From UBA1447 sp964612185 (GTDB lineage Bacteria > Bacillota > Clostridia > Oscillospirales > Acutalibacteraceae), in contig CAZTCR010000005.1 of assembly GCA_964612185.1 (NCBI GenBank), positions 35,700 through 99,699 of the forward strand: DNA of 64,000 bases. Direction: 5' to 3'. Under the pieces are notes generated by a model. The model searched no databases. It was not told the origin of the DNA and saw nothing but the letters and a program-made list of their open reading frames with translations. Both the position numbers and the translations under genes were made by a program. Shown piece by piece: positions 42,085 to 51,807 of this stretch; the first letter of the stretch is position 1; every line of letters begins with the position of its first letter.

Positions 42085-42193
42085 TTCCTCATCCTTTCTG
42101 TTCCAGCGGTAATACTATAATTGTATATTTGTTGCCTGCTTTTTCATCATGTTTGAAAAGCAAAATCCAGACTGTTGCGCTCACTTCGTTCAT

Positions 42194-43363
42194 TTACTTG
42201 AGCAATGCACGCAATTTCTTTTTCAGCAAAGCCGCTTTTTTAGTAAAATATCTTTTCAGCCTCTTAACTTCGCCGTACTTTTTCATAAGCTTATCAAAGG
42301 ATTCAATATCCAGATTTGCAAAGAAGGCCTGCCTGTTTTTGTTTGCCGCAACAGAAGAATCCAGGCTTTGATTTCCGCCGAAGACATCCTCAATTACACA
42401 CTCCTCTTTAAAAACAGCTCCATCCAACCTTGCAAAAAAGCGCGCTCCTTTATCTGTATTGAAAAAAACGACCGAGGTTCCTTTATCCTCATCCAAATGC
42501 GGATGTTTTTCATTCAGACCCCAAAAATCACCAAGTGTTATGTCCGCTGTACGGGGTACGCCTTTATATATGCAGTTATAACAGGATGGCCTTAAGTAGA
42601 GATTTTTTTCCACATATCCAATCATGAAAAGGTCCTGATATCTATCCTTAATATAAGATTCTCCGTTTTTAAAATAAACCTTCGTGCTGAACCTTTTCCA
42701 ACCATAGGTTTTATTTTTAAAGTGTACAACTTCTACATCTGATTTATATTCCTTTTCCAACATATCCAGATACTTTCTGAATACCTTTGGAGAGTTAACA
42801 CCTTTGCATATAAAATCACAGGTTACTAAATTATCATAATTTTTGTTTAGATAACTTGCCAACGCGGCAGTATGGCACGGCGCTCCGCAAAAAAGGACTT
42901 TTTTGCCGCATTCCAGATGTTCTTTTGTTTTTGAATAAACGAGTCCTATCCGACTCTGCGCGTATTTCGATTGCCTGATCTGCTCTAACTCCTTTATGTT
43001 TGTCACAATAAAATGTTCGATTTCATTCTTTTCACTATACCTTGCTCCAACTGCAACGCCGCCATCCTTTAAAATCGTCTTTGCCATTTCGGAAAATACA
43101 CCGCCGGAGGTGCTGTTGAGCCTGGTTTCTTCGTCGAGGCTCCACGCAGCGTATATTTTCGGTTTTTCCGAACTGTTTTGATTTACATATTTATGCAAAA
43201 CCGGGCACACTTTTTCACATAAACCGCATTTGATGCATTTTATTTCGTCAATAACCGGGTACTCAAAGCCCTCGCTGTCACTTAGCATCACGATCGCGTC
43301 TGCCGGACATATGTTGTAACACGCCGCGCAACCGGTGCAGATTTCTTTTGGGGGTAAATTCAT
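42194..43363 (-). CDS. Coenzyme F420 hydrogenase beta-subunit-like Fe-S protein
   Basis: A 389-residue protein. Two 4Fe-4S motifs stand at the N-terminus (CTGCAACYNICP and CIKCGLCEKVCP), then FrhB-like domains (TSGGVFSEMAKTILKDGG, KVLFCGAPCHTAAL, VTCDFICKGVNSPKVF) and PRTADITLGDFWG. Proteins of this kind occur in many EPS clusters next to polysaccharide pyruvyl transferases, and one is encoded here 2.6 kb upstream. They probably carry out a flavin- and Fe-S-dependent redox step on a sugar or lipid intermediate, which is not established. The ATG at 43363 behind AGGTGA is chosen over a TTG at 43384. Confidence 0.82.
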   Translation of the reverse strand: MNLPPKEICTGCAACYNICPADAIVMLSDSEGFEYPVIDEIKCIKCGLCEKVCPVLHKYVNQNSSEKPKIYAAWSLDEETRLNSTSGGVFSEMAKTILKDGGVAVGARYSEKNEIEHFIVTNIKELEQIRQSKYAQSRIGLVYSKTKEHLECGKKVLFCGAPCHTAALASYLNKNYDNLVTCDFICKGVNSPKVFRKYLDMLEKEYKSDVEVVHFKNKTYGWKRFSTKVYFKNGESYIKDRYQDLFMIGYVEKNLYLRPSCYNCIYKGVPRTADITLGDFWGLNEKHPHLDEDKGTSVVFFNTDKGARFFARLDGAVFKEECVIEDVFGGNQSLDSSVAANKNRQAFFANLDIESFDKLMKKYGEVKRLKRYFTKKAALLKKKLRALLK

Positions 43364-43374
43364 TTTTTCACCTG

Positions 43375-44031
43375 CTAATCCCAAGATATATTGTTCCGGA
43401 TTACCCTTGCCGGATTACCTGCCGCCACGGACCTGGCAGGTACATCCTTGGTGACAACCGAATGCGCGGCGATGACGGCGCCGTCCCCGATGGTGACTCC
43501 TTTTAAAATTATCGCGTCTCTTCCAATCCAAACATGATCTCCGATTATAACAGGCGCGGTTTTGACGCTTGAACTGCCATCCGCATACCGAACCGTATGG
43601 TAATCGCTGTCCATTATCGCGACATTGTGCGCAATGGTGGCGTTGTTGCCGATTTTAATATTGCTGCTGCATCTTATTTGGGTTCCGTTGTTGCAATACC
43701 CGGAACCGAGTTCCAACCTGCCCCCGTCATAAACGAAAACATTGCATCCGTAATTAAAAGCGAATTTACCGTTGACTTCTATGCTTGAGTTCTTGCCCAT
43801 TCTTAATATCATTTCAGCCTTTGAGCCTTTTACCTTGTATACATTTAAGGCAAGATGATGGTGTAAGATGATTCTCGATGTCGGACAAAGCTCCAAACAG
43901 GTATTTTTGCACGGAATCAGCTTGTCTTTTCCGGTGATATTCTTGGAAAAATAGTTGTAGTATATAAACTTTCCTATATCCGTACCGCGTGCAAATTTCA
44001 GCTTCCCCTTGAGCTTTGCTTTTATACTCAT
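43375..44031 (-). CDS. hexapeptide-repeat acyltransferase
   Basis: A 218-residue left-handed beta-helix acetyltransferase. Imperfect hexapeptide repeats run from about residue 105 to 200 and include VIIGDHVWIGRDAIILKGV, TIGDGAVIAAHSVVTKDV and VAAGNPARVI. NVAIMDSDYH supplies the likely catalytic His. It probably adds an acetyl (or other acyl) group to a sugar of the repeat unit. It is encoded 11 nt before the F420-like gene on the same transcript. Confidence 0.88.
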   Translation of the reverse strand: MSIKAKLKGKLKFARGTDIGKFIYYNYFSKNITGKDKLIPCKNTCLELCPTSRIILHHHLALNVYKVKGSKAEMILRMGKNSSIEVNGKFAFNYGCNVFVYDGGRLELGSGYCNNGTQIRCSSNIKIGNNATIAHNVAIMDSDYHTVRYADGSSSVKTAPVIIGDHVWIGRDAIILKGVTIGDGAVIAAHSVVTKDVPARSVAAGNPARVIRNNISWD

Positions 44032-44112
44032 ATTATTGCCTCCTTTTCAGCAGAGATACCGGTGCAGTTTATACGAACTTGCCGCACACGCGATCCCCGG
44101 AACTATTGCGCG

Positions 44113-45066
44113 TCAAAGGTAAAGAAGTTTTCTCAAATCCTCCATTACCGACTGCGTAAAAATGTCTCTTCCGCGTTTGTTCATCAAATCGGAATTTATA
44201 TATAAATTGTGGTCCTGAAACCGCTCATCGTATAAATAATCTAAAAGAGGAATTTTTTGGGTGTTCGCTTTCTTTATATTTTCATAAAGGAACCCGTTCA
44301 TAAAGCTTTTTGAATATTTATTGTTCAGCACTTCACTGACGGGCGGCACAATCAAAACAGGCTTGAAATTGTTTTCCAGACAAAATGCGATCATTTCATT
44401 TACTATCCTGACATTTTTCTCAAAATCTGTTTTAAGTTGCTCTGAAAAATCACAATCGAGCATGTTTTTCAACCCGAACTGTTTTTTCCACCCGCTAATT
44501 CGAACATCCGCCTGTTTTTCCACTTGTTCCTTACTGTAAGGATTTGCCGACAAAGTGATAGAATCGTCGGCTTTTACATCTCTGATGAGATGTAAAATTC
44601 TTTTTTGAGCTGATAATACGGGCAGTTTCACTCGGGTAATATGCTTCAGTTTACTGAAGTTGTTAATCTTTTCTCTGTCTAAAAAATAATAATACTTCAC
44701 ATTCGAGACATCCTCTTCCGAATCAACAAAGCCAAATACCAAATCCGGCAATACAATCAGGACAACACAATTTTCATTCAAATGATTCCGATATTGCCGC
44801 AATATTTTATAGTCATAGGAAAGTGTTTGAGGCTGCAAACCAAAATTGAACCCTTTAATTGCGGATTTTTCATAACTCAAATCGTATAAAGCATAAGAAC
44901 TTCCGGTATTGACTATACCCAAATTATCCGGCACTCCGTCCGTATATTTTTTTAGTTGTTGAACTGTGTTCCTATAATAGTTTGTTCTGACATAGAGCGC
45001 ATTCAAAATGAACACAGATGATAACAGGATAATCACTGCTGCCGGGATATATAACCACAGGTTCAT
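44113..45066 (-). CDS. membrane-anchored SGNH-like protein of the EPS locus
   Basis: A 317-residue protein from the ATG at 45066 (AAAGGAG eight bases upstream). This start removes an overlap with the SDR gene that the longer frame would create. One N-terminal membrane helix (LWLYIPAAVIILLSSVFIL) is followed by a domain with GIVNTGSSYALYDLSY, a serine in the position of the SGNH block-I Ser. NSDLMNKRGRDIF near the end resembles the D-x-x-H block, but the usual His is not obvious. DltD-like and AlgJ-like acyl-handling proteins share this layout. I infer a role in EPS acylation outside the membrane; activity is uncertain. Confidence 0.5.
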   Translation of the reverse strand: MNLWLYIPAAVIILLSSVFILNALYVRTNYYRNTVQQLKKYTDGVPDNLGIVNTGSSYALYDLSYEKSAIKGFNFGLQPQTLSYDYKILRQYRNHLNENCVVLIVLPDLVFGFVDSEEDVSNVKYYYFLDREKINNFSKLKHITRVKLPVLSAQKRILHLIRDVKADDSITLSANPYSKEQVEKQADVRISGWKKQFGLKNMLDCDFSEQLKTDFEKNVRIVNEMIAFCLENNFKPVLIVPPVSEVLNNKYSKSFMNGFLYENIKKANTQKIPLLDYLYDERFQDHNLYINSDLMNKRGRDIFTQSVMEDLRKLLYL

Positions 45067-45100
45067 CTCATCTACTCCTTTTGTTGACATCCGCAAACTT

Positions 45101-45928
45101 TTAAACCAATGACTCTCCGCCGTCACAAATAATAACTTGCCCGACAATATTGTTTGCGGCGTCGCTGGCCAAAAATACCGCTAATTCAGCTATTTCTTCC
45201 GGTAATGCCACCCTGTTGTTTGGCGCACAACTTGAAAAAGCGTTTTTCTCAACATCTATTCCGTTTATAGCCGTTGCGGTTGTCCCCGGCGCAATGCCGT
45301 TTACAATTATTCCTTTTGATATGAGCGCCTTCCCCAACCCTTTAGTCAACCCGTATACTCCCCATTTTGACATCCCGTAAGGATCATGCGCGCCTAAAAC
45401 GCCTCTGTTTGAAGCAATATTGATTATTTTACCTGTTCTTTTTTTGTTTATGTAATACGCGGAAATCGCCTGGCAAACAAAGAACAACCCTTTCGCGTTA
45501 ATGTCCATCACCTTATCCCAGGCATCTTCATCCACTTCTAAAAATCCTTTGAAGGAATAAACACCGGCATTGTTAAACACAATATCAATGCCGTCCAATA
45601 AACGGTCCGTTTCTTCTATCATTTTTTTTGAAACTTTTGAATCCGCAACATCCCAAACAAGCATCAATAGATTGCTGCTGTTAATTCTATTACAGGCGGC
45701 CTGTAGTTTTTCCTCATCCCTTCCGGTAATAACAACTTTAGCCCCTTCTGCAATGCACTTTTTTGCGATCGCGTAGCCGATGCCGCTGCTTCCGCCTGTA
45801 ACCAAAACTTTTTTACCTTCTAAAGCCTTGTTATAATCAAGCTGCGAAACCTTAACGACGACTGTTTTGCCGTTGCCCGCGAGCAGCCTTTTTATTTTTC
45901 GTAAAACCCGCTTGATATTCATTTTCAT
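45101..45928 (-). CDS. short-chain dehydrogenase/reductase
   Basis: A 275-residue classical SDR. VLVTGGSSGIGYAIAKKC binds NAD(P) after a basic N-terminal extension of about 35 residues, FNNAGVY is the core Asn motif, INIASNRG supplies the Ser and YGMSKWGVYGLTKGLG the Tyr-x3-Lys. The C-terminal VGQVIICDGGES is typical. In the EPS transcript it may act on a sugar, polyol or the organic acid intermediates. The substrate is unknown. Confidence 0.83.
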   Translation of the reverse strand: MKMNIKRVLRKIKRLLAGNGKTVVVKVSQLDYNKALEGKKVLVTGGSSGIGYAIAKKCIAEGAKVVITGRDEEKLQAACNRINSSNLLMLVWDVADSKVSKKMIEETDRLLDGIDIVFNNAGVYSFKGFLEVDEDAWDKVMDINAKGLFFVCQAISAYYINKKRTGKIINIASNRGVLGAHDPYGMSKWGVYGLTKGLGKALISKGIIVNGIAPGTTATAINGIDVEKNAFSSCAPNNRVALPEEIAELAVFLASDAANNIVGQVIICDGGESLV

Positions 45929-45965
45929 TTTCCCCTACCCCCGCGCATATACAGTCATTCTGATT

Positions 45966-47126
45966 TTATTGAACGGAATGTAATCCATACAACGCGTCTT
46001 CCAATCGTTTTAACGAGTATTCCCTGTGTTCTTCCAAAAGCAAATTTATGCTTGCATAATCCGGAGGTGAATCAACGCTTCCCTTATCCGCAATCTCATC
46101 AACGCTGTTGACAATAAACTGATCGATCTGATACCTTTTCCCCAAATCGACAAATCTGGTTGCACGCAACTTTTCGGTATAATAGGCTAAAAATGGCTTT
46201 TGATACTTAAGCGAAAATAATACACCATGGAACGAATCCGTGTAAATAAACTTCGCGTTTTTAATCAGGTCTAACCATTCCTGCGGGCTGACCTCATACA
46301 TTGTCTTATCGGCAAAATCAGACGGTTCCGTTTGCATGTCCGGAATTTTTATCGAATAGACGGGCAAGTCGCCGGTTGCTTTTTTTATTCGGTCAATGGC
46401 TTCACGGTGGGTGCCGCTGATTTCTTTCCCTATAATATAGGCGAATATATATTCCCCGTTTTCTACGGTTTCGTTTGTTTGAAAATCGTATAGCAAAGTG
46501 GGATCCGCTACAATATCCGTTTCTTTCCCGGTAACTGTTTTTACAAATTCAAAACTGTGTTCGTTTCGGACAGAAATGTAATCGAACTTGCCAAGGGATT
46601 TTTTGAGACTATCTGATAAATTTTCGTCAATATCTTTAACGGTTGAGTCCGCGGCGTAACTGATTTTTTGACCCTTGAAAGCTTCCCCGTAATCTAAAAA
46701 ATATTCCGGCCTTATCCGTTGGCTGGGGTTCCAAACCTGGTCGCTGCCCACAACAACCGTTTCGTAATCATTTAGCAAGGATGGCAAAGAGTTTTCGTCC
46801 ACCTGCCTGCTCAAGCTGATTGCTTTTGCCCTGAATTCGTTGAACTTCTGATCGATGTTGCCGCCATGCTTTTTAATGATGGAAATTTTCTTCGGTATCC
46901 CGGCAATTCTGCGAAAGTCTGTTTTGCCTTTCAGGATTTTTTTGACTTCATTTTTCACCAAGTTCAGGTAGCTTATTTTGGTGACAGGTGTGAAGTTAGA
47001 AGGAATATAATCAATGACTTCAACATCATAACCCAAATTCTTGACGGTGTTATATAAAGCGGCCGTTTGTAAAACCCCGCCGTAATTGTTTGAATAGTGA
47101 AAAGTCAATATCCCTGTTTTTTTCAT
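45966..47126 (-). CDS. polysaccharide pyruvyl transferase family protein
   Basis: A 386-residue protein with the PF04230-type pattern. ILTFHYSNNYGGVLQTAALYNTV at the N-terminus, VVGSDQVWNPSQRIRPEYFL, ISYAADS and FIYTDSFHGVLFSLKYQKPF near the C-terminus are diagnostic. Members transfer pyruvyl ketals from PEP to sugars; this CapM/WcaK-like branch often accompanies FrhB-like Fe-S proteins. ATG at 47126 behind GGAGGACA is chosen over a start eight codons earlier. Confidence 0.88.
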   Translation of the reverse strand: MKKTGILTFHYSNNYGGVLQTAALYNTVKNLGYDVEVIDYIPSNFTPVTKISYLNLVKNEVKKILKGKTDFRRIAGIPKKISIIKKHGGNIDQKFNEFRAKAISLSRQVDENSLPSLLNDYETVVVGSDQVWNPSQRIRPEYFLDYGEAFKGQKISYAADSTVKDIDENLSDSLKKSLGKFDYISVRNEHSFEFVKTVTGKETDIVADPTLLYDFQTNETVENGEYIFAYIIGKEISGTHREAIDRIKKATGDLPVYSIKIPDMQTEPSDFADKTMYEVSPQEWLDLIKNAKFIYTDSFHGVLFSLKYQKPFLAYYTEKLRATRFVDLGKRYQIDQFIVNSVDEIADKGSVDSPPDYASINLLLEEHREYSLKRLEDALYGLHSVQ

Positions 47127-47180
47127 CTTGTCCTCCGGATTGATTACCATGAACTGTTATTCCAAATACCGGGTATCGGT

Positions 47181-48236
47181 TTATTGCCAGAAAAAACTGA
47201 AATCGGCAAACTTTTTCAAATATAAGGCAAACAAATAAAGCAAAACTACCCCAAGTGTACCCGTATAAGCAAAAGCCCTTGTTTGATTGTTTTTTTCCGA
47301 AAGTATCGCGTTCGGAAGCAATATAATGCTGTATATACTGAAGTATAAGCTTATTCTGAAGGATTCGGCAACAACAACCGCAAACGCCTGGGCCACCACA
47401 CCCATAAAAAGCAGGTTGTACAGGACCGATGTCTGTTTATCCTCTGCCAATAAATTCTTTTTAAAATACAAACAAAATAAAAATATCACGAGTTGTATAA
47501 GAAATCCAGAAATATTTAGAGTCACATTTTTCCCCGCTGACAAAGAAACTGAATCTGACCAACCCAGCAGTGCAATAAACGCTTTAAACTGAGCGCTTAA
47601 AAAATAGGCGGAAAATAACGCGAAGAGGATTGCCGCGATTTGCTTCCAGCCTACTTTTTTAACAAACATCACCGGATAAGCAATTAAAAATACGAGCGCC
47701 GACGAGTGAAAGAGGGTAGCGATTAAAACCAAGATGATAAAAGGCACTAATTTTCTTTCATTCAAATACTTGTAGGCAAACAAGGTAACCGCTATCGCTA
47801 AAGCCTGTCTAATACCCGTTAAACTGAAGAAAAAATAACCCAGGGTAACAAACAGCAAAAAGCTCATAAACGGTTCTTTTGAATACTTCAAAATCAGCCG
47901 GCAAACGGCCAACAGGAAAAATGCCGCCATTATCGCCAGCCAAACCCGGTAGTTCGCGCCCAAGGCGCTCAATACCCTTGAAAACAGGTAGAAAAAAGGG
48001 TCTTTCCCTTGGTTGGTAGTAAATTTCACCCAAAAAATGGATAATGATTCATAAGACTGCTGGATGTATCTGTTCACATAGCGAATGGCATCATACCCAA
48101 AGTCTATGCTTCTGAGGGCTGACAGGAGGAATAGCAATAGCCCCCCGGTGATAACCGTAGGTAAATTATTGGATTTATCGGTAGTAAAAAGCTTTGCTAA
48201 CGCCGTTAATGCCAGGCAACCGATTAATACTATCAC
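47181..48236 (-). CDS. EpsG-family EPS polymerase (Wzy-type)
   Basis: A 351-residue membrane protein with about ten helices. LRSIDFGYDAIRYVNRYIQQ is the conserved outside loop after the second helix, and FFSLTGIRQALAIAVTLFAYKY, FHSSALVFLI and the adjacent loop match the EpsG/Wzy pattern of polymerases acting on flipped undecaprenyl-linked units. It works with the flippase at 36308 and the Wzz/BY-kinase at 22155. Confidence 0.88.
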   Translation of the reverse strand: MIVLIGCLALTALAKLFTTDKSNNLPTVITGGLLLFLLSALRSIDFGYDAIRYVNRYIQQSYESLSIFWVKFTTNQGKDPFFYLFSRVLSALGANYRVWLAIMAAFFLLAVCRLILKYSKEPFMSFLLFVTLGYFFFSLTGIRQALAIAVTLFAYKYLNERKLVPFIILVLIATLFHSSALVFLIAYPVMFVKKVGWKQIAAILFALFSAYFLSAQFKAFIALLGWSDSVSLSAGKNVTLNISGFLIQLVIFLFCLYFKKNLLAEDKQTSVLYNLLFMGVVAQAFAVVVAESFRISLYFSIYSIILLPNAILSEKNNQTRAFAYTGTLGVVLLYLFALYLKKFADFSFFWQ

Positions 48237-48247
48237 TTCTGAATCTC

Positions 48248-49453
48248 CTAATCTTGGCTGATTCTTTTATACACTTCAACATAATCTTTAATTTGATCTT
48301 CTTTGGAAAAATGATTGACCGCAAAACTCCGGCAGTTTTCACTAAAGTGCTGCTTTCCCGCCGTTTTAATCTTCTGAATGTTTTGCAGTATCTCCTGCGC
48401 GTCACCGCTCCCGGCAATAAAGCCGCAGCCAGTCCCCACAAGCTCCGGGCTTGCGGTAGAACCAATCACAACCGCGGGCGTCCCGCAGGCGAGCGCTTCT
48501 GCTGTCACCAAACCGAAACTTTCCTCCGGAGAAAAGTGAACAAACACATCTGCCATAGCATAGAGCTTGACCATTTCATTAACATCATTTGTTTCGGGAA
48601 TATGAATAACCCTATCTGACAGCGAAACTTCTGTGCTGATTCTGCCAACCAAAACAATTCGCATGTCATCCGGCAAAATCTTTGCCAGCGCTAAAAACCC
48701 GTCGAGCCCTTTTGCGGTTGTCCACCCGCTCGCAACACCCAAAACTATAAAGTGATTTTCAAAACCGTACTTCTTTCGCAACGGTTCAGCATTGACGGGT
48801 TTAAACACTTCCAAATCAATCCAGTTATAGATTCTTGTGATCAACCTTGCTGATGACAGAAATGATTTTTTCGCTTCTCCAGTTATCCAGTCAGATACCC
48901 CGACAACGGCAAGGTTTTGAGTGCCGGTTAGCCAATTTTTTTTGTCGTTATACATCTTTGTCGTGCGGTCAAAAAACCAGCTTTTATTATCCTTCTTCAA
49001 CCGCGGGCAGTCTCCGCAACCGGTTTTCCACTTATAGCAGTCCTGCACGGTAAAATGGGCGCACTTTCCGGTAAAAAACCAGCAGTCGTGAAGTGTTATA
49101 ACAGTCGGAATATCATTTTTTTTTAGATAGCCGAACAAGCGTGGTAAGTTGATATAGTTTGCATGAAGATTGTGCAAATGGACAACATCCGGTTTCAGTG
49201 CATCCATATATTCCAAAAGCTTTTTTGTACCGCCTTTTGAGAAGTAGCCTTGAAATCCAAACAATCGGGAGAGAAATGAATGAACCTTCATTTCAAAGAG
49301 CGTTCCGATTTTATATCCCTTTTCATACGGCAATCCCGCAGAATAAGCGATATAGCCGTCATCCCCGATTGCATTAAGATAATCCGCTATATCGGCACAT
49401 AACCTACCGGTGCTTCTAATCCTGCTGATAGCATTAATTTGCAGTACTTTCAT
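48248..49453 (-). CDS. family 4 glycosyltransferase
   Basis: A 401-residue GT-B enzyme. The N-terminal VLQINAISRIRSTGRLCADIA and HLHNLHANYINLPRLF belong to the acceptor domain, with a CAHFTVQDCYKWKTGCGDCP cysteine segment common in this branch. The C-terminal nucleotide-sugar domain includes VLGVASGWTTAKGLDGFLALA and FVHFSPEESFGLVTAEALACGTP (Glu-x7-Glu). ATG at 49453 follows GAGGTGAGG. Sugar specificity cannot be deduced. Confidence 0.9.
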   Translation of the reverse strand: MKVLQINAISRIRSTGRLCADIADYLNAIGDDGYIAYSAGLPYEKGYKIGTLFEMKVHSFLSRLFGFQGYFSKGGTKKLLEYMDALKPDVVHLHNLHANYINLPRLFGYLKKNDIPTVITLHDCWFFTGKCAHFTVQDCYKWKTGCGDCPRLKKDNKSWFFDRTTKMYNDKKNWLTGTQNLAVVGVSDWITGEAKKSFLSSARLITRIYNWIDLEVFKPVNAEPLRKKYGFENHFIVLGVASGWTTAKGLDGFLALAKILPDDMRIVLVGRISTEVSLSDRVIHIPETNDVNEMVKLYAMADVFVHFSPEESFGLVTAEALACGTPAVVIGSTASPELVGTGCGFIAGSGDAQEILQNIQKIKTAGKQHFSENCRSFAVNHFSKEDQIKDYVEVYKRISQD

Positions 49454-49475
49454 TAACCTCACCTCTATTTCCTGA

Positions 49476-50798
49476 TTAACCGCTCCGCGCTAGTGCTATA
49501 AAATCACTTTGTAGTTTTTCCCTGACAACTGCCAAGTCATGGTGAGCTTTTGCATATTCGCGCAATAAAAGTGCTTTTGATGTTATATCATCCGGATTTT
49601 CAATGATTTTTATAATTGTGTTGTCAATTTTTTTTAAATCCGTTACAACTATTGCACCTTTTAAGCTTTCCAAATACTCTATCGAGGCCACACAGTCCGG
49701 TCCGATTGCCATCAAGCAGCTTCCGCTTTGCATCGCGTCGATTATCTTTGTTGAAAAAGAAAGCCTCGTTGTTAAAATTGCCTCTTCTTCAAATGACTCC
49801 ACATGAAGGACTATGTCGGCTGAGGCAAGAATGACCTTTATCTCTTCATATGGTCTTGCCCCCATAATTTTTGACGAGTTTCCTCTGTTCAATGCTATTT
49901 CAAGTAAAGGTGTGACTGCCGCGGTCGTATATATCTCTAATGTAATTTTTTCTCCGCCGGCGTTTATTTTTTCTATAGCCTGTGCCAACGCATCAAGCGT
50001 AATCCAACGACCATACAATAGATTGCCGGCATATACGATTTTAATCGGTTTTGATACTGATTTTTTTACGCCAAACCGGTCAAACAAGCAACCCTTATAA
50101 AGAGGCTCGATTTCCTTACCTAAATACTTTTCATACTCATCACAAAGTTTTTTCGACGCGCCGTAAAGTTTTACCGCTCGCCCCGCAGTTTTTTTTACTT
50201 CTTGTTGCAAGGGAGCTTTACGAAGATACTTTAACGGATTTTTACTCTTCCAAAAAAACACATCGTCACCAAAAAAGAAAACGAGTTTAGCCCCTGTTTG
50301 TTTTCTACAGTATTCAACTATAGAACTTAAATATATGTTTTTTGATGCAGGCGCGAAAATGATGTCAATTTTTTGATTAAGGAAATCGTTCAGTTTCTTA
50401 TTCTTCCATGCTCCGAATTTCCATAATAACTCTGTTGCGAGGAAAAACATTTCCTCGCTTACCGACAGCAAGGTTTTTTGAATTCTTTTATCTTGGCCCA
50501 CACTTTTTGAAACTTGTTCTTTTTTCAATATTTCATTTATATATTCTTTATCAAAATCATTTCCAATGTGTCGCGGGCTGAAAAAGTTCTTTATTATCTG
50601 TTTCTCCGTAATATTAAAATACCGGCTGCAAACATTGTTTTGTGGCAACTCGGTTCGCAAATAAAGATTTAAAAGGTTCGCGTCATGCCATTCGCCAAAA
50701 AAATTGGAACAAGTATTTCCGAAAGCTTTGTCTTCCCGCCACGCAGATACGGAAACAACCAGAACATTTATCCTTTTTTTATTGACATCGTTTTCCAT
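49476..50798 (-). CDS. GT-B glycosyltransferase-like protein
   Basis: A 440-residue protein. The N-terminal domain begins INVLVVSVSAWREDKAFGN and includes IDIIFAPASKNIYL and LVFFFGDDVFFWKSKNPLKYL. The C-terminal domain includes KPIKIVYAGNLLYGRWITLDAL, ARPYEEIKVILASADIVLHVES and FSTKIIDAMQSGSCLMAIGP, which fit a GT4-like donor domain, though the usual E-x7-E is altered. ATG is at 50798 behind AGGGG. Function as a sugar transferase for the EPS unit is likely from place and fold. Confidence 0.72.
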   Translation of the reverse strand: MENDVNKKRINVLVVSVSAWREDKAFGNTCSNFFGEWHDANLLNLYLRTELPQNNVCSRYFNITEKQIIKNFFSPRHIGNDFDKEYINEILKKEQVSKSVGQDKRIQKTLLSVSEEMFFLATELLWKFGAWKNKKLNDFLNQKIDIIFAPASKNIYLSSIVEYCRKQTGAKLVFFFGDDVFFWKSKNPLKYLRKAPLQQEVKKTAGRAVKLYGASKKLCDEYEKYLGKEIEPLYKGCLFDRFGVKKSVSKPIKIVYAGNLLYGRWITLDALAQAIEKINAGGEKITLEIYTTAAVTPLLEIALNRGNSSKIMGARPYEEIKVILASADIVLHVESFEEEAILTTRLSFSTKIIDAMQSGSCLMAIGPDCVASIEYLESLKGAIVVTDLKKIDNTIIKIIENPDDITSKALLLREYAKAHHDLAVVREKLQSDFIALARSG

Positions 50799-50840
50799 AG
50801 TACCCCTCAAATAATATCTATCGATAAGCTTTTTGTGCTA

Positions 50841-51752
50841 TTATAACTTCCCGGAAATCAAATTTTTTCTGTATCCGATCAAGTAAAGTTTTTTAAAGTC
50901 TTGTATACTCTGAGCCGGAGTGCTTATTTCAACACCGTAATCTGACTTGAATTTATTATTTGAAAGCCCCATATTATGGGTACGGGGGGCCATAAATGCA
51001 ATATCCTTCATTTTTACCCTGTTTATTGTCCCGTCAATTTGAAATACTCTTCTAAACTCATTGGCAAAATCATATTTTGAAATCGACCCTGTTGAACAAA
51101 TATGGTAAAGGTTACATATATCTTTTTCAATGCAAAGGCGTATATTTTCTACTAGCTCGTTAACAAGCATAGGAGAAAAATAGATATCCTCAACCATATT
51201 CAGCGTGATATTATTTTGGAGGGAATTCAAGAGCCATTCGCCAAAACTATATTTATCGCAGTAATTATAACCATACATATTGGTTCTGATGACAAGATTT
51301 TCTTTAACCTCAAGAACATATTTCTCACCTTCCAGTTTGGTTTTGCCATAAACGCTGATTGGCCCGGGAATATCTTCCTCCGTATAAAGTTCAGCCTTTT
51401 CTCCGTCAAAAACCGCGTCTGAAGATATGTAGATCATCTTGATTTTCAACTCTTGGCAAACCGATGAGATATCTTTGGTTAATATCGCATTTATCTTTTC
51501 CGCGGTTTCCGGATTTTTTTCGCATTCGTCAACATTAACCAGCGCGATGCAATGAATCAGCACATCAATCTTTCTTTGGACCAGTATCCTTTTAATTTTT
51601 TCTATTTTGGTCACATCAAAAACATCACAATCAACACCATTAATTATAACAGGGTTCAGATCAACACCGGATACAATATACCGATCCTTTAATAAATATG
51701 CGAGATTTGCCCCCAGCAGTCCGGCTATACCTGTAATATATATCCTTTTCAA
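50841..51752 (-). CDS. RmlD-like sugar-nucleotide reductase
   Basis: A 303-residue extended SDR of the dTDP-4-dehydrorhamnose reductase family. YITGIAGLLGANLAYLL binds NADPH, VLIHCIALVNVDECEKNPETA is the RmlD-like pattern, ISSDAVFDGEKAELYTEED and PGPISVYGKTKLEGEKYV supply the active-site Tyr-x3-Lys. It may be the final reductase for a dTDP-6-deoxy sugar made from the rfbA/rfbB/rfbC products, although it is encoded about 24 kb upstream of them in the same transcript. Moderately AT-rich. Confidence 0.82.
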   Translation of the reverse strand: MKRIYITGIAGLLGANLAYLLKDRYIVSGVDLNPVIINGVDCDVFDVTKIEKIKRILVQRKIDVLIHCIALVNVDECEKNPETAEKINAILTKDISSVCQELKIKMIYISSDAVFDGEKAELYTEEDIPGPISVYGKTKLEGEKYVLEVKENLVIRTNMYGYNYCDKYSFGEWLLNSLQNNITLNMVEDIYFSPMLVNELVENIRLCIEKDICNLYHICSTGSISKYDFANEFRRVFQIDGTINRVKMKDIAFMAPRTHNMGLSNNKFKSDYGVEISTPAQSIQDFKKLYLIGYRKNLISGKL

Positions 51753-51807
51753 CTGTTAACACCCCTAAATTCATTGCGTTCGCTGCAAGTGTTGATAAGA
51801 AAGCTCA

